Counted from the stretch's first letter, positions 11,598 to 26,200 are shown. The stretch is DNA of 64,000 nt from Botryosphaeria dothidea (GCA_011503125.2 WWBZ02000062.1:1302001-1366000); one strand, 5' to 3'. The notes: generated from the letters alone by a model not told the origin. Program-made: numbers and translations.

Positions 11598-11819
11598 TTT
11601 AAATTAACTATTATTAAGAAAATAGCCGTACTAGCCGTAGTTTAGTTATTCGGTAATACTAGATAAGTAGACTAGTTAAGAGCTACTAGCCCTTTCTAGA
11701 TAGGACTAGTATAGTACGTAATCTATATATATATCTTCTAGTATAGTTACGGTAGATAGAAGAAAGAATAATATCTTTCTATAAGCTATCTCTATACCGC
11801 TACTATTATAATAGATTAT
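11598..11819. other. Unassigned RIPped DNA upstream of Copia
   Basis: Continues the pre-SINE sequence. It may be the leader or LTR of the Copia element, but it differs from the matching position in the second Copia copy (which has a different sequence left of the shared gattataagcccggg landmark), so no boundary can be set. Confidence 0.35.
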
Positions 11820-14789
11820 AAGCCCGGGTTTATATACCCGATAGAGAAGCTTTTTAAGTATTTCCGCTAGATATAGAATCCCTTAAACGTCTACGAAAAG
11901 ACGTGTTACCTTTATAGTCGGGTCTATATATAATCTAGTACCGGTAGCTAAATACGGTTCTTATCGGTTAAGGAAATTAGTAGCGCGACTAGACTACGTA
12001 TCGCGATTAGTTCGCGTACTTAAAAAAGCTATATTCTTAGGCCTAGGTTTACGCTAGAAGAATTAGTATTTAACGTCTATTATTACCCCGCTAGAAGTAG
12101 ACGTCTTACTACCGATAACCGCTCTACTACGTACCATTCGACTACGTAGCTCTTTTTAAGTAACCCCCCTTCGTACTTTAAATAACTACTATTTAATACG
12201 ACCTTTTATACGTAATATATTAGATACGATTAACCGTAGTTTACTCTTTCTACTATAATTATATTCTTATTTTCTTACTTTCTCTTAATATAGACTCTTC
12301 CGATCCTTTTACGAAGCGTCGGCCCGTTCTAATTCTTTTAAGATAAAATAAGAACGCCTAGTTCTCGTTAATAAAGGTATAGCTAGAAGGTAAAGGTCTA
12401 TACTATACTATTACTAACTCTACTAATCCTTCTATATCGAATAGTTAGTTTAGTATAGAATTTAGAAGTACTAAGGACGACTTAAGGGCCTAGTATTAGA
12501 TAAGAATTTATATTAACGAAGACGATACCGAGAGAGTACGAGACCTTAACTTAGCTAAGCTTATATAGAAATCTCTAAAGAATAAGTACTTAGAGAAGCT
12601 CTAAGATATCGGTAGGTAATATCTACTAAACTACGTTAATTACTAAATAGAGTCTAAAACTACTATTAAGACCGCTTAGACCTAGCTTTAAACGCTAGAA
12701 AAGAAGCTCGCTACCTTTAATAAGAATATAAAGAATATTACTTTAGAGAAGGCACGCTTCTAGCGTCTATTATAAGCGCTTCCGGACTCGTACTAGTCGA
12801 TCCGGATAAGCCTTAACGTCTAGAAGAATATCTTAGTTAAGAACGATATTATACTACTATAGAAGGAATTACGTTAAAATAGAATCTCTACTACGCTCGT
12901 AGTAAGATAGTAGAATTAAGATAGAATCTTTACCGGACCTCGCCGCTATAGCCTAACGAGAGACGGATAAAGCGGGTACTATCTCTATAACTAAAACTAC
13001 CGCGTTCGCGACTATAAATATCTTTTAAAAGCGCGTAGTCTTATATAGAAGAAGCGCGTAGCGCGGAGAAGCTAGCTACCTTATCTTACTATATAGCTAA
13101 AGACTCTATAAGATTAAATTAACTAACTAAAGGCTTTCTAAGCCGTCGAGAATAAGCCTATCTACGATAATAAAGTTACTAAAAGCTAAGAAATTAGTAG
13201 TAAAGAAGAAGACGTTAAGAAGATTACTATACTATTAAAATCTATTACTAATAAGCTTCTTAAAGATATCTAGATTATAGATTCCGCTATATCTATATAT
13301 ATAACTAACTAACGCTAACTTTTTAGTAGATCTTTAACCCGTATTATAAGACGTACGATTAAAGTTAGTAGGGGAGTATTATACGCCGACTACGTCGGCT
13401 TAGTTATATTAGTAGATAGATACGGTAATTCGATTTCTTTATTCTCTATTCTTTACGTTCTAAAACTAGATATAAATCTTCTCTCTAGCCGATAGGTATA
13501 TAAGAATAGACTAAAGAGTTCTTTTAATAATCGTTTTCTCTACCTTAGAGATCGGTATAATAAGAATATTCTTATCGCCTAAGAGAATAGGGGAGTTTAC
13601 CTTATAGATAAGGTTAAACTAATAAATAAATACTTCGCGCTATCGGCTCTCGAGATAGCGTAATAATAGGTTTAACTAGCTACGCTAGTCCTAGCCTATA
13701 GTAAGATAAATTCGTAGACCGAGTTACTAATAGCCTACGAAATCTAAACTACTAGATAAGAATAAGACTCTACTCTAGAGGTAATAGTAACTAACTAAAA
13801 AATTAAGCTATTTAGGCTATAGTATAGAAGATTTAGATACCTTAGTAAGTAAAAGCTAGTAGAACTATATAAGATAACGACTCTTATAGAGCCGATCTCT
13901 ACTATAGCGGAGGAAGACTACGTATATAAAGTATATACCCTTACTAAAATAAAAAATAAAAAAAAGTACTACGTAAGTAATAGGAAAGCCGTAAGTCTAT
14001 TACTTATTTTAATCGACGTTTACGGCCCGCTACTAGAATCTTAGGCTAGCTACTACTACTTTCTTAAGATCGTTAATAATTATTTAAGAAAGATATAGAC
14101 TATCGCGCTTAAGAGGCGAGAGAAAGTACTACGCGTCTTAAACGAATAGCGCGTAAAGATAGAACTTTAAGAAGAAGTAAAGCTCGCTACCGTTCGTAGC
14201 GATAACGCTACTAAGCTTAAGACTATTCTTAATTAGTAGTATATAATTCTTAAAATTACTCTCTAATATACTATTTCGTATTAGTTAAGTTAAAATAGTA
14301 TAGTAGAGCGAGCTATCTAGACTATAGAAGCCTAAGTAAAAGTAATACTAAAAGAAGTAAAGCTTCTAATAGACTTTTAGGTAGAAGTAGCCGAGACCGA
14401 TACTTATCTACGGAATCGGACTATAACTAAACCTCTTATCGATAGAAAACCTACGATCTCTAAGGAAGCGTTTATAGATTAAAAGCTAAGTATCGATTAT
14501 ATATACGTCTAGGGGTATAAGGTCTACTTATATATTAACTCTAAATCTTTATTAGTTAGTTTAAGGTATAATAAGTTTATAGACCGAGTAAGAGTAGGAG
14601 TCTTTATAGAATACGTAGACGAAACTAAAAAGTAGTACCGCCTATAGGCTCTAGACCTTAGAAGAATAATTCGTAGTTATATAGTACGGTTCTCGGAAAG
14701 CGAAAAGAGAGAGAATATTAATCTAAAACTAAAGATTAAAGTAAGTAGTAATATAGTTCTCTAAAGGCGACCTATAGATCGCCTAAGAA
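11820..14789 (+). pseudogene. Ty1/Copia element, gag-protease-integrase part (copy 1), RIPped
   Basis: Conceptual translation through RIP stops shows Copia order. A gag-like region (about 12300-13250) is followed by a protease motif near 13275 reading WIIDSA-S-YITN in place of IDSGAS-HIT, and a pre-integrase segment ending LYVLKLDINLLS (near 13450; compare LYVPKLxxNLLS). The integrase is at about 13990-14700 with DVYGPL, VRSDNATK, TISYQLSQNSIVERAIQTI (compare TPYTPQQNGVVER), YLRNRTI and a VFIEYVDETKKQYR region. It is split at 14789 by LINE A and resumes at 16406 with the start of RT. A possible primer-binding region (aatctagtaccggtagc) is near 11935; I am unsure of it. Confidence 0.8.
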
Positions 14790-16405
14790 GTACGTAAACT
14801 CCGTTCTAGACTACGTATGCGAAATCTACTAGAAAAACTAACCCGCATTTAAACGATAAGCTACCCTATTATAGAATCTAGCCCTCTAAAAGATTCTAGG
14901 GGTTTTTAAAACCGCCCCGATTATTCCGCTAGAGCTAGAAGCCGCTATCCCACCCCCCGAGGCACGTTTTAACGCGAAAATTCGGAATTACGCGCTTAGA
15001 ACGTTAAAACTCGATAAAACCTATTCTATAAAAGCTACGCTTAATAGAATAGAACTAGAAGAACCGTACGAAAGAGCTAGTATACGGCTAGAAAAACTAA
15101 AAGAATTCCTTCTATCTAATCCCCTCGGTCTCGACGAGGAACTAGATCCCTTTTATTTTTCTCCGTGGAACTAAGAAACCCCTTATACGGTTAGAATCTC
15201 TAGTAAATCTAAGGAAGAAGAGGCAAAAGAACACTTAACCCTTCTTAAAAACCCTCCCCAAAATCTAATAACTATATATTCCGACGCTAGTTCTATTCCT
15301 AATAAAACGGGAATTAGAGTTAGAATAGTAGTAGATAAGGGAAGCCTATCTAAAGAGGAGTAAACGAGAAAAGTCCTAAACTTAGGACCTAATTTACTAG
15401 TCTATAACGGAGAACTCGAAGGTATAACTAGTGCCCTAGAGCTCGCCGTTAAGAATAGATACTCCTCGAAAGATATTAGAGTCTACGTAGATAACTAGGC
15501 CGCCCTCTATAGGCTTAAATCTCTATCCGGAAACCCCGGATAAGCGTGCTAAATAAGAGCCCTACGCGCGGCTAGAACGCTAAGAGAAAGGGATAATATA
15601 ACTACCTTAGAATAGGTTCCCGGCCACCGGAATATAGTAGGAAACGAAGAAGCTAATTCCCTAGCAAAGTACGCGGTAAAATACCCTCTAAAAACTAAAG
15701 AATCTAGCCTAGCTTTCTACCGAATGCTAGTAAAGCAAGAACTAGATAAGGAGTAGCTCTTTAAAGCGGAAAAGCTTAAGAAACTAGCCCGAGAATCCTC
15801 CTATTTAAAAACGTTTAGTTGGAAAATAAGAAAAAAGCTAAATCTCCCTCCTACGGAGCGGGAAATAGCCTCCGCCTTTTACTAACTAAAAGTAGGACAC
15901 GGCTACTTTAAGTCCTACCTATATAGGTTCTCCTACGCGGAAACGGACCTATATACGTACGGAACGGCTAAATAAACCCCTAGATACCTTATACTAGGAT
16001 GTTCTCTTTATAAAGCCCCCCGGCTTAAAATAAAAGAACGCCTAGAGATACTACGCCCTAGCCTTAATTCGGTTTTAAATACCCGAGAAGGTATTCTAGC
16101 TATGCTAGAATATCTAAAAGAAACGAGGATCGCTACGCGGAAATAGCGCCTTAACGAACTATCCGAGGGGATTTAAAATACCTACTTATCCGCTTACGCT
16201 TCTTACCTACTACTTCTTTAAACCCTCTTATTTTCCTTAGTATTAGTTATCTCGAAAGCCTAGATCTAACCGTTCCTTTTCTCTAACGTGCCTTTACCTT
16301 TCTCGAAACTACGCACCTCCTAGGAAGCTCCTTTAAATAGGGCCGTCTAGATAGTTTTTAACTTAGAGTAGACGTAAAATAAATTAATTAATTAATTAAT
16401 TAATC
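14790..16405 (+). mobile_element. LINE family A, 5'-truncated copy (RT end, RNase H, C-terminal domain)
   Basis: A perfect 13-bp TSD, gatcgcctaagaa (14777-14789 and 16406-16418), frames a 1,616-bp insertion ending in a (TTAA)n tail. It matches the reverse complement of 23231-24835. The coding sense shows a late RT segment (YACEIY-KNQPAFK), an RNase H domain (IYSDASS near 15275, YNGELEGITSALELA near 15400, VPGHRNIVGNEEANSLAKYA near 15615) and a C-terminal region with YTYGTAK-type residues. It carries stops, though it is less RIPped than its neighbours. It interrupts the Copia element. Confidence 0.88.
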
Positions 16406-17074
16406 GATCGCCTAAGAAAAATTCTATTCGCTTTAGAACTAGTTATAGAGGAGAGAAAAAGTACGCTAGAAGTAGGAGAGGAGATAAACTTAGAGGCTAA
16501 CTACGGACCTAATATTTAGAAACGAGAGAATAAGAAGACTTAATTCTATAACGCTCTAAGAATACGTTCGTAGTCGAGCGTAGCTTAGCGACTAAAGACG
16601 GATCTAGCTATAGTAGATAGTACTATATTAAATACGAATCCGTAACTAAAAGCGTAGAAGCGTTTATCTACTATCTAAGAGAAGATAAGTAGATTTAGAG
16701 AGAAGAAACGCGCTAAACGTCCGCGACTAGAAACGTTTATAGAAGTATATATTCTAAAGCGTAAAAGATTAGAGAAGAATATAACTACGGGGGAGCCGGT
16801 AGTAAAAGTACCTCGGAGCTTATTTACGCTTATTAGCTAAATACTAGTTAAGTACTACTAACGCCCTAAGGTATAAGTATTCTACGCGCTCTTAGTAGTA
16901 CTTAGTAAGATAATAGAACCGGAAATCTTAACGCCGAAAACCTACGTAGAAGTAGTAGGAGATAAGTAATTTAGTAAGCTTTAGAGAAAAGTAATCTAGG
17001 ATAAACTTACTACTCTCGCGTTAAACGGTATATAGAAAGAAGTCGTGCCTCTAAAAGAAGTAAATATTATAATA
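16406..17074 (+). pseudogene. Ty1/Copia element, continuation to the RT start
   Basis: Resumes after the LINE A TSD. Near 16920-17070 the reading PKTYVEVVGDK, KVI-DKLTTLALNGI-KEVVPLKEVNI matches the beginning of a Copia reverse transcriptase (EA...W..A...EL..L..N.TW..V). It is cut at 17074 by a LINE B tail; the rest of RT and RNase H is not found in the window. Confidence 0.7.
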
Positions 17075-17821
17075 GATAGATAGATAGATAAATTTATTTC
17101 TTCTCGATATAGCTTCCTTATAGGTCTATACGGGACTAGCTATCTATAATTATTTTATACGAGAGGGAAAATCTTTTCGCCTAGTAAAAACCCCTTCTCT
17201 CTCTCTAGGTATACTATTCTATACTAGTTCTTATTTTTTCTTCTTACTAGTAGCGGCTACTATAGTAGCCCTATATTTATCTACTAAATTTATCTCTTTA
17301 GTTCTTATTCTCGTAGTTATCCGGGTTCTAGTAGTCCTAGTAGTTCTAGTTATCCTCCTAGTTCCTCTTTCTAGTTATCTTTCTATATTAGTTCTCTTAC
17401 TAGGCTAAATTATTTAAGTAGCCCTAGGCGTAAGAACTAGTCTATTACTACTTTAATTTCCTTCTTTATTAAGAGAAGGAAGTAGTAGTTCGTAGTCCCT
17501 ATTCTTTAGAGTATTTATATTCTACTCTATTAGAAGTAGGGGTAGAAGAGAAGGATATACTTTAGGGTTTATCTATACTAGCCGTATAGATAGGTAGGAC
17601 TAAAGTATTCTAGTATCTTACGCCTTAAGAGAAAGTTCTTTAGTCTAATATACTCTATACGTAGTAGAGTAGCGAGTATACTCTATAGCTTAGATAGTTC
17701 GCTATAGATTTATCTAATTTTTAGGTTCTACTATATACTTTAGGCTACTAGCTTATCTTATCTTTTCTAGCTAGTAGATTTTATCTATCTCTTCTTCTAC
17801 TTATTTCTATATACTATACGT
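17075..17821 (-). mobile_element. LINE family B, 3'-end fragment
   Basis: Begins with the (taga)n tail directly after tattata of the Copia sequence and matches the last ~750 bp of LINE B in reverse. It ends at tactatacgt, where a plus-strand LINE B starts. The sequence expected next in LINE B is not present after that second copy, so this is a truncation or deletion rather than a simple interruption. Confidence 0.8.
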
Positions 17822-20800
17822 AAAAATATAACTATACTAAAAAATCGACCCTAAGCTACGGCGCCGGGAGAGGGCCCTAGAGACTCTTCTAGACTTCGCG
17901 AGTCCTAAAATAGTACTTAAGATAACTATAGCCGCGAAGTAGTTAATATAGAGGATATAGAAAGAGGCGAATAGCCTCCCCTAGTAACTACCTCTACCTA
18001 GCCCTAATATACCCCTAAGAAACCGTAGAGCACCTAGTATAGCGTAGAATACGTTAAGAGAGCCTTAAAAATAGTAGATACCCTTCTCTAAGCCCTATAA
18101 ACATCCGCTAGCCTCCCTTTAGTCCTCTCTAGCTAGGTAAAAAATTTTCTCGATATTACTAAGACAATCTTCTAGAATTATATTACTATCTACTAGGAGG
18201 TAGCTACTAAGGAGCTAGGCCTTAAGGATATCCTTAAAGAGGTCTAATAGGTCTAAAAGATAGTTAACCGTATCTAGGCTACCTCTATACCTACACCTAA
18301 CACTCGTAGCTAGATATAAATTACAGCCTAAGTAGCCCCGAAGCCCCCTACCCCCCTAGCTACTACTAAACTTATTCTCTACTTTCTAGAGATAGCAAAT
18401 AGATAAGAAATAGCTAAGCTCTTAAATAAGGCAATTATTAGAAAGATCTAGGTAGGAAAAAGCTAGGCGTATAAGAAAGTACTTGCTACTAAGAAGCTCC
18501 CTAGTAGAGACGTTAAGATCTTTATACCGGATAAAACAACTAGAATAGCCCTTCTCTAGGACTAGGAATAGACTATAGGACTAAGAAAAAAAGTTAGGCC
18601 TAACTAGTAGCTATACTTAGTACTAGTATATAACGTCCCTCGAGAAGGAATTAACACTATAGACCCCTAAACTATCTAAACTATCTAGGAGTAGAACCTA
18701 TCTCTATATCTAGGACTACGTATTAGTAAGCTGGCCTAGCTAAAGAGGAAGCTCCTAGAGGGGAAAACTTACTCGGCTATTATCCTCAGCACCATAAACC
18801 CCGAAACCGCTAACTAGATTATTAATAAGGGGCTTATTATTAACTTTACTATCTATATAGCGTAGTACTATAACGTAGCCTTTATAGTAACCTAGTATTT
18901 TAAGTGCTAGGCCTACGAATATATTACTAACTATTATAAAAAGGAGGAAAAGTGCGGATAGTGTAGCAAGGTATATAATACTAGGGACTGCCCTAAGGAA
19001 AGCATATAGTACGTAAACTACTCTTAAAAGTATATAGCCTAGAGCAACTCCTACCTAGTACGTAGAGCCTACTATACTAAGGCCGCCTAGGCCCGCCTAG
19101 TAGTACTAGAAAGGCACCGGGAAGGACCCCTAATAACTAAAATATAGCCTTAAACTAACTAGTTAACCGTTAGACTAAGGAAGAGGATTAGGGAGGAGGA
19201 GCCGGTTAAGAGGGAACTAGGCAGGCTAAGAGACTTAAGCCGCCCCCCGCCTCCTAACTAAATAAGGTTTACCGGACTTAATAGCTTATAACACGCCTTA
19301 GAGGAGCCCGCGGGAACTCCCTCCTTATAGCCTATACTACTAGCCCCCTCGTAGCCGGACCTAGAGATAGAAGAAAGTTAATATTAGATATAGGCTCTCT
19401 CTCTATTATATAGTATAACGTCTATAAGAGTAAGGATAGGGTAATACTCCCGCTCTTTAAGGAAGTGGACCTAAAGATCTACTATATCCTAGCTATCTAG
19501 GAACCTTAGAGAAACCCGAGGGTTAAGATAATAGTAAGATACCCTACCTACTATATAGTTTTTCCCTAGGAGGGAGTGGTAAGAACCTGCTTCTTTATAA
19601 GCAAGGCTATTAGCCCCGACTCCTAGCAAGCAATAGTCTATTTACTAGATCTTATTATACTATCCCTTATTACTAGGATATATATAATCTATATCTATAA
19701 CTACTATAATCCCCCGCTAGCCTCTTATACTAGTATAGCGCTAGAAACCCTATCTCTTCTACCGGAAGTTCTTAGAAAACTAGGGGAGTATATTCTCCTA
19801 GGGGACTTTAACCTCTACTATCCTATCTAGGGAGGTATAACCTCCCTAATATACCACACCCTAGCGGATAACCTAATTAAGATAGCTACCGTAGCTAATC
19901 TTAACCTAGCCCTTTTAAGAAGTACTATTACTAGACGAGATAGTAGTAGCGAGAGTACTCTAGACCTTATCTTTATATTACGGTAGCTAGAGGAGAGAAT
20001 TCTTAGCTATAGAGTTAGCTAGGAGCTCGAATTATCCTCTAACTACCTACCTATCCTTACTATACTTAATTTTTCTCCTACCCCCGTAGAACTACGCCCC
20101 CTAAGATCCTAGTAGAAGAAAGTAGACTAGAAGAGAACTAATAATATACTCTAATTAAAGCTCGAACACCTTAAAGCAACCCCTCTTAACACTAAAGCAG
20201 ACCTAGATTACTTTACTATACTACTCTAGAAGGCTATCTAAAGGATAATCTAGGAGACTATTCTAGTAGCGAGACCCTCGCTCTAGGCCTCTATATAATA
20301 GATAAAGGAGTATTCGGGCCTAGTATACTAGACTAGAGTAGCTAGAAGAAAGTAGACGGCTATAGAGAGGGAGAAGAACTAGATAGTATACTAAACTATT
20401 ACTAATAGCAAGAAGAGGTAGATTAGAAGAGATAGAATAAAAGCATAGCGTAGAATAGTAGCTAAGATTACTTCGGACCTATCTATACTCTAGAAGCTCT
20501 TAAAGTAGGTAAGAATAAGGGCACTAGAACCTCTAGCCCTATCTTAGTTCCCACCCCTCTAGGGAGTAGATAAATAACTATATTACGATAACTAGTCTAA
20601 GATAGAAATCCTTACTAACTAGTTCTTCCTACCTTCTAGGGCTACTAACCTCTTAGATCTAGATAGATATATATACTTAGTACTAGTAGAGATTCCCTAA
20701 GATCTTACTAAAGAGTAGGTTCTCTATACTATTAAGAAGCTTCTCCTAGATAAGGTACTAGGCCTAGATAAGATTACTAATAGGTTCCTAAAGTAATACG

Positions 20801-22966
20801 CTAAGATACTAAGGGGACCTCTTACTAGGCTCTTCTAGAGATACCTCGTACTTAGATACTACCCTAGATAGTTTAAAAGCTCTATTACCGTAGTCCTTAG
20901 GAAACTATAGAGGGACGACTATACTAAAGCTAAGTTATTTAGGCCGATTACTTTACTTAATACGCTAGGGAAGCTACTTAAGAGGATTATAGTAGATAGA
21001 ATCTCCTAGGCTACTAAAGTATACGGTCTACTCCCTAATATATAGATAGGAGCTAGGAGAAATAGATCCGTAGTAGTAGCTCTTAATCTACTTATAGAAT
21101 AGATCTATACTATCTAGATATAAGACCTAGAGCTAGTAGCTTTAGTCCTTAGCCTAGATATCTCGGAAGTATATAACTACGTATCTTATAGAAGGCTTCT
21201 CTATAATATAAGGATAGTAAAACTCTTAGAATAGGTAGAAAGATTTACCCGATTCTTTCTATAGGACCGTACTACTTAGCTATCCTTTAGAGACTTTACT
21301 AGTCTACTAATCTAGACCTTAACCGGAATTCCCTAGGAATTCTTACTATCGCCGATACTCTACCTATTCTTTACTTCTAACCTACTTATATAGCTACGTA
21401 GAAGTAATATCTTCCTCCTTAGATTCGTTAATAATACTAATATTCTAATCTTTAGTAGATCTATAGAATAGAACTATAGGATACTAGAGGGAGTATATTA
21501 AATTTACGAGTACTAGGTAGCTACCTACGGGTTAGCTTTCTCGCCCGATAAGTATTATCTTACTTATTTTATAAGAAAACTAAGAAGATTTAATATAGTA
21601 GTAGGGATCCGTATCCCTAGATTTGCTAGATACCTAGAGCCGATAATTAAGATTCTAGGAGTCTACGTAGATAATAAGCTTAGATAGGAACTCTATATTA
21701 GAGAAATAGGAGCTAAGGTAATTAAATAGTATATATCTCTTTCTAGACTCGCAGCGTCTACCTAGGGAGCTTTATTTACTAAAGCCCGCTATATTTATAC
21801 GGCCGTAGTAAGGCTAGTCCTTACCTACGGCTATAGAGTATAGTATACCCTAGAGGAAATCTTAGGGTAGAGGAAAATAGCTATCTAGCTACTAAAGAAG
21901 ATCTAAAACTAGTACCTACGTACTATCTTAGGGGCGTATAAGTTAACTAGTATATAAACCTTAGAGTATAAGATAGGGATTCCCCTACTCTTACTATATC
22001 TAGACGAACTAATACTAGCCTAGGCTATTAGAGCTAGAGATAGCCTAGTCGCGGTAGTAGTAGAGAAAACTTACTAGAGTATTAAATAGATAGCTCGGGC
22101 TACTCTAAGTACTAGAGGCGCCGCTAGCCCTACTAGAAGAACCCTACTTAGAAAAAAGGTAAACTTACTCCTTAACTACTACTTCTCTATCTACTAGAGT
22201 CTTCTAGAGCGAACGAAGCTACGTATAGTATATAGAAATAAGTAGAAGGAGAGATAGATAAAGTCTACTAGCTAGGAAAGATAAGATAAGCTAGTAGCCT
22301 AAAGTATATAGTAGAACCTAAAAATTAGATAAATCTATAGCGAACTATCTAAGCTATAGAGTATACTCGCTACCCTACTACGTATAGAGTATATTAGACT
22401 AGAGGACTTTCTCTTAAGGCGTAAGGTACTAAAGTACCCTAGTCCTACCTATCTATACGGCTAGTATAGATAAACCCTAAAGTATATCCTTCTCTTCTAT
22501 CTCTACTTCTAATAGAGTAGAATATAGATACTCTAAAGGGTAGGAACTACGGACTACTACTTCCTTCTCTTAATAAAGAAGAGAATTAAAGTAGTAATAG
22601 ACTAGTTTTTACGCCTAGAGCTACTTAAGTAATTTAGCCTAGTAAGGAAACTAATATAGAAAGATAATTAGGAAGAGGAACTAGGAGGATAACTAAGACT
22701 ACTAGAATTACTAGGACCCGGATAACTACGAGGATAAGGACTAAAAAGATAGGTTTAGTAGGTAAATATAAGGCTACTATAGTAGCCGCTACTAGTAAGA
22801 AGAAAAAATAAGAACTAGTATAGGATAGTATACCTAGAGAGAGAGAAGGGGTTTTTACTAGACGAAAAGATTTTCCTCCTCGTGTAAAATAACTATAGAT
22901 AGCTAGCCCCGTATAGACCCGTAAGAGAGCTATATCGGGAAGAAATAAATTTATCTATCTATCTAT
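17822..22966 (+). mobile_element. LINE family B, full length (about 5.1 kb), heavily RIPped
   Basis: Order along the element: 5' leader; ORF1 with CCHC knuckles (about 18900-19000, CFKC/CRQCGK-like after RIP); apurinic-type endonuclease (LLGDFNL near 19795); reverse transcriptase with motif A (LSLDIS-) near 21155, motif B (GIPQGS-like, LLSPILYLFF) near 21330 and FVNNTNIL in place of FVDD near 21430; and a C-terminal CxCG...H...C-type zinc region near 22445-22510. I see no RNase H domain. It ends with the ATCT-repeat tail. Dense in-frame TAG codons make it inactive. Confidence 0.85.
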
Positions 22967-23218
22967 ATAGTCTCTACCTTCGTAAAAAACTTATTTCTTA
23001 AAAGGTTAAACTTACTAATAGAGAAATAGAACACCTATCCTACAAAATCGATCTTCTCTTACTTATTAACTAATATCTCGAGACTACTATCTTTTAAGTT
23101 ATAAATATCGTAGAATACCCGCTTATTCTTAGACGTTTATAGCTTAAGAGATATAATATTACGCTAGGCCTTAGAAATAAGAGAATCTAAGGAACTTAGA
23201 TATTGGGGAGGTGCGTAG
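22967..23218. other. RIPped host sequence of LINE A, unidentified
   Basis: A 250-bp stretch between the LINE B tail and the left TSD of LINE A. If LINE A is removed it joins 34116 onward, so it probably belongs to the 3' region of Gypsy D. It holds no recognisable domain. The last 20 bp before the TSD are G-rich and less RIPped. Confidence 0.4.
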
Positions 23219-26200
23219 CGTCTAAGGGTTAATTAATTAATTAATTTATTTTACGTCTACTCTAAGTTAAAAACTATCTAGACGGCCCTATTTAAAGGAG
23301 CTTCCTAGGGGGTGCGTAGTTTCGAGAAAGATAAAGGCACGTTAGAGAAAAGGAACGGTTAGATCTAGGCTTTCGAGATAACTAATACTAAGGAAAATAA
23401 GAGGGTTTAAAGAAGTAGTAGATAAGAAGCGTAAGCGGATAAGTAGGTATTTTAAATTCCCTCGGATAGTTCGTTAAGGCGCTATTTCTACGTAGCGATC
23501 CTCGTTTCTTTTAGATATTCTAGCATAGCTAGAATACCTTCTCGGGTATTTAAAACCGAATTAAGGCTAGGGCGTAGTATCTCTAGGCGTTCTTTTATTT
23601 TAAGCCGGGGGGCTTTATAAAGAGAACATCCTAGTATAAGGTATCTAGGGGTTTATTTGGCCGTTCCGCACGTATATAGGTCCGTTTCCGCGTAGGAGAA
23701 CCTATATAGGTAGGACTTAAAGTAGCCGTATTCTACTTTTAGTTAGTAAAAGGCGGAGGCTATTTCCCGCTCCGTAGGAGGGAGATTTAGCTTTTTCCTT
23801 ATTTTCCAACTAAACGTTTTTAAATAGGAGGATTCTCGGGCTAGTTTCTTAAGCTTTTCCGCTTTAAAGAGCCACTCCTTATCTAGTTCTTACTTTACTA
23901 GCATTCGGTAGAAAGCTAGGCTAGATTCTTTAGTTTTTGGAGGGTATTTTGCCGCGTACTTTGCTAGGGAATCAGCTTCTTCGTTTCCTACTATATTCCG
24001 GTGGCCGGGAACCCATTCTAAGGTAGTTATATTATCCCTTTCTCTTAGCGTTCTAGCCGCGCGTAGGGCTCTTATTTGGCACGCTTATCCGGGGTTTCCG
24101 GATAGAGATTTAAGCCTATAGAGGGCGGCCTAGTTATCCGCGTAGACTCTAATATCTTTCGAGGAGTATCTATTCTTAACGGCGAGCTCTAGGGCACTAG
24201 TTATACCTTCGAGTTCTTCGTTATAGACTAGTAAATTAGGTCCTAAGTTTAGGACTTTTCTCGTTTACTCCTCTTTAGATAGGCTTCCCTTATCTACTAC
24301 TATTCTAACTCCGATTCCCGTTTTATTAGAAATAGAACTAGCGTCGGAATATATAGTTATTAGATTTTGGGGAGGGTTTTTAAGAAGGGTTAAGTATTCT
24401 TTTGCCTCTTCTTCCTTAGATTTACTAGAGATTCTAACCGTATAAGGGGTTTCTTAGTTCCACGGAGAAAAATAAAAGGGATCTAGTTCCTCGTCGAGAC
24501 CGAGGGGATTAGATAGAAGGAATTCTTTTAGTTTTTCTAGCCGTGTACTAGCTCTTTCGTACGGTTCTTCTAGTTCTATCCTATTAAGCGTAGCTTTTAT
24601 AGGATAGGTTTTATCGAGTTTTAACGTTCTAAGCGCGTAATTCCGAATTTTCGCGTTAAAACGTGCCTCGGGGGGTGGGATAGCGGCTTCTAGCTCTAGC
24701 GGAATAATCGGGGCGGTTTTAAAAACCCCTAGAATCTTTCGGAGGGCTAGATTCTATAATAGGGTAGCTTGTCGTTTAAATGCGGGTTGGTTTTTCTAGT
24801 AGATTTCGCATGCGTAGTCTAGAACGGAGTTTACGTACGCTAGATAAAGTTGTCTAACGGCGTAGGGGCTTAACCCTCGCTCTATATTCGCGAGTCTAGA
24901 TAGCCGGTAAAAGGCGGACCTTGCCTAGCTTACTCTTATAGATACGTGCTCTTTAAAAGTAAGTAGGGGGTCAAAGAAAACGCCTAGCCAACGGATTAGA
25001 TTTTTAGGTTCTATAACGTCCCCGGAGGGTAGTTTAAGACTAGAAATACGGGCTTTTTTCTCCTTACTAAAGTGGATTAACTCCGTCTTTAATAAGTCGA
25101 ATTCTACCGCGCTATTCTCTCCTAATCTCGTAAGGGTTTCTATACCTTTTTCTAAGATAGATATATTCGTTTTCTAGCTAGTAGAACTAGTAGTTAACGA
25201 GATATCGTCTATATAAGATAAAAAGGTTATTTGTCTCTTAAGCCGTTCGGGGAAGAGTTCGCGGATATATATTAGAAAAAGTATAGGGGAGACTGGGCTT
25301 CCTTGCGGAATACTAGTTTCTACCTTACTAAATTCTTCTATTTCTCCGTTAAAACTTAACCGAAGCCTCCGCTGGTTTAGAAAGGACCTTATCTACGCTA
25401 AGAGGCTAACGGGAAGGTCTATTCTAGCTATTATAGCTAGTAGTTACTCTTAGGCAACGTGGTCGAAGGCTCCTTTTATATCTAAGAATAAAGTAGAGGT
25501 TTTCAGCTCTTTAGCCTTATTTTCCTCTACTAAATTCGTTAGTAAAAGAGCGGCGTCTACGGTAGACTTCTTTAACCTTCCTCCTATTTGCGAGGGGTCT
25601 AGTAGAGTAGTTTTCTCTATAAGGTAGCCTAGCCTCTTAGCTATAATACGCTCTAGGACTTTTCCTAGGTAGTTTAGTAAAGAGATAATCCTATAGGACT
25701 TTGGGGCGGTCTTATCGGGTCTCTCTTTAGCTAAAACTACTCCGATAGCTTCTCGCTAGTAGGCCGGATGGTATCCGTACCTAAATAGCGTGCTAAATAC
25801 CTTAAAAAACACCTCGGGGAGTTCGTTATAGGCGTAGATAATAAGATCTTAGCTTATATTATCCGGGCCTAGTATTTTTCCTTTAATTCGGGCGGAGCAC
25901 GCCCGGGCAAGTTCTTCCTTATTTAGTTCGGGCTAATTCTAGCTCGTATACTTAGGGTTATAGCCTTTCTAGCTAAAGGGGTTATTAGCTTTAGAAAGGG
26001 GGGGAAAAAGTCCCTCCCGTAACGCTTTGTATTTATTATTAAAGCTTTCCGTTAAAACGCCGTTTTTCCCTCTTATACTAGGTATTAGAGTAATAGAACG
26101 GGGTTTCGTATAGGCTATCGCTTTATAGATATTTTCGGGAGTTTCCTTTGCTAGAAACGTCTCCTAGTACTCGCGTTTTACTAGTTTTATTGCCTTAAAG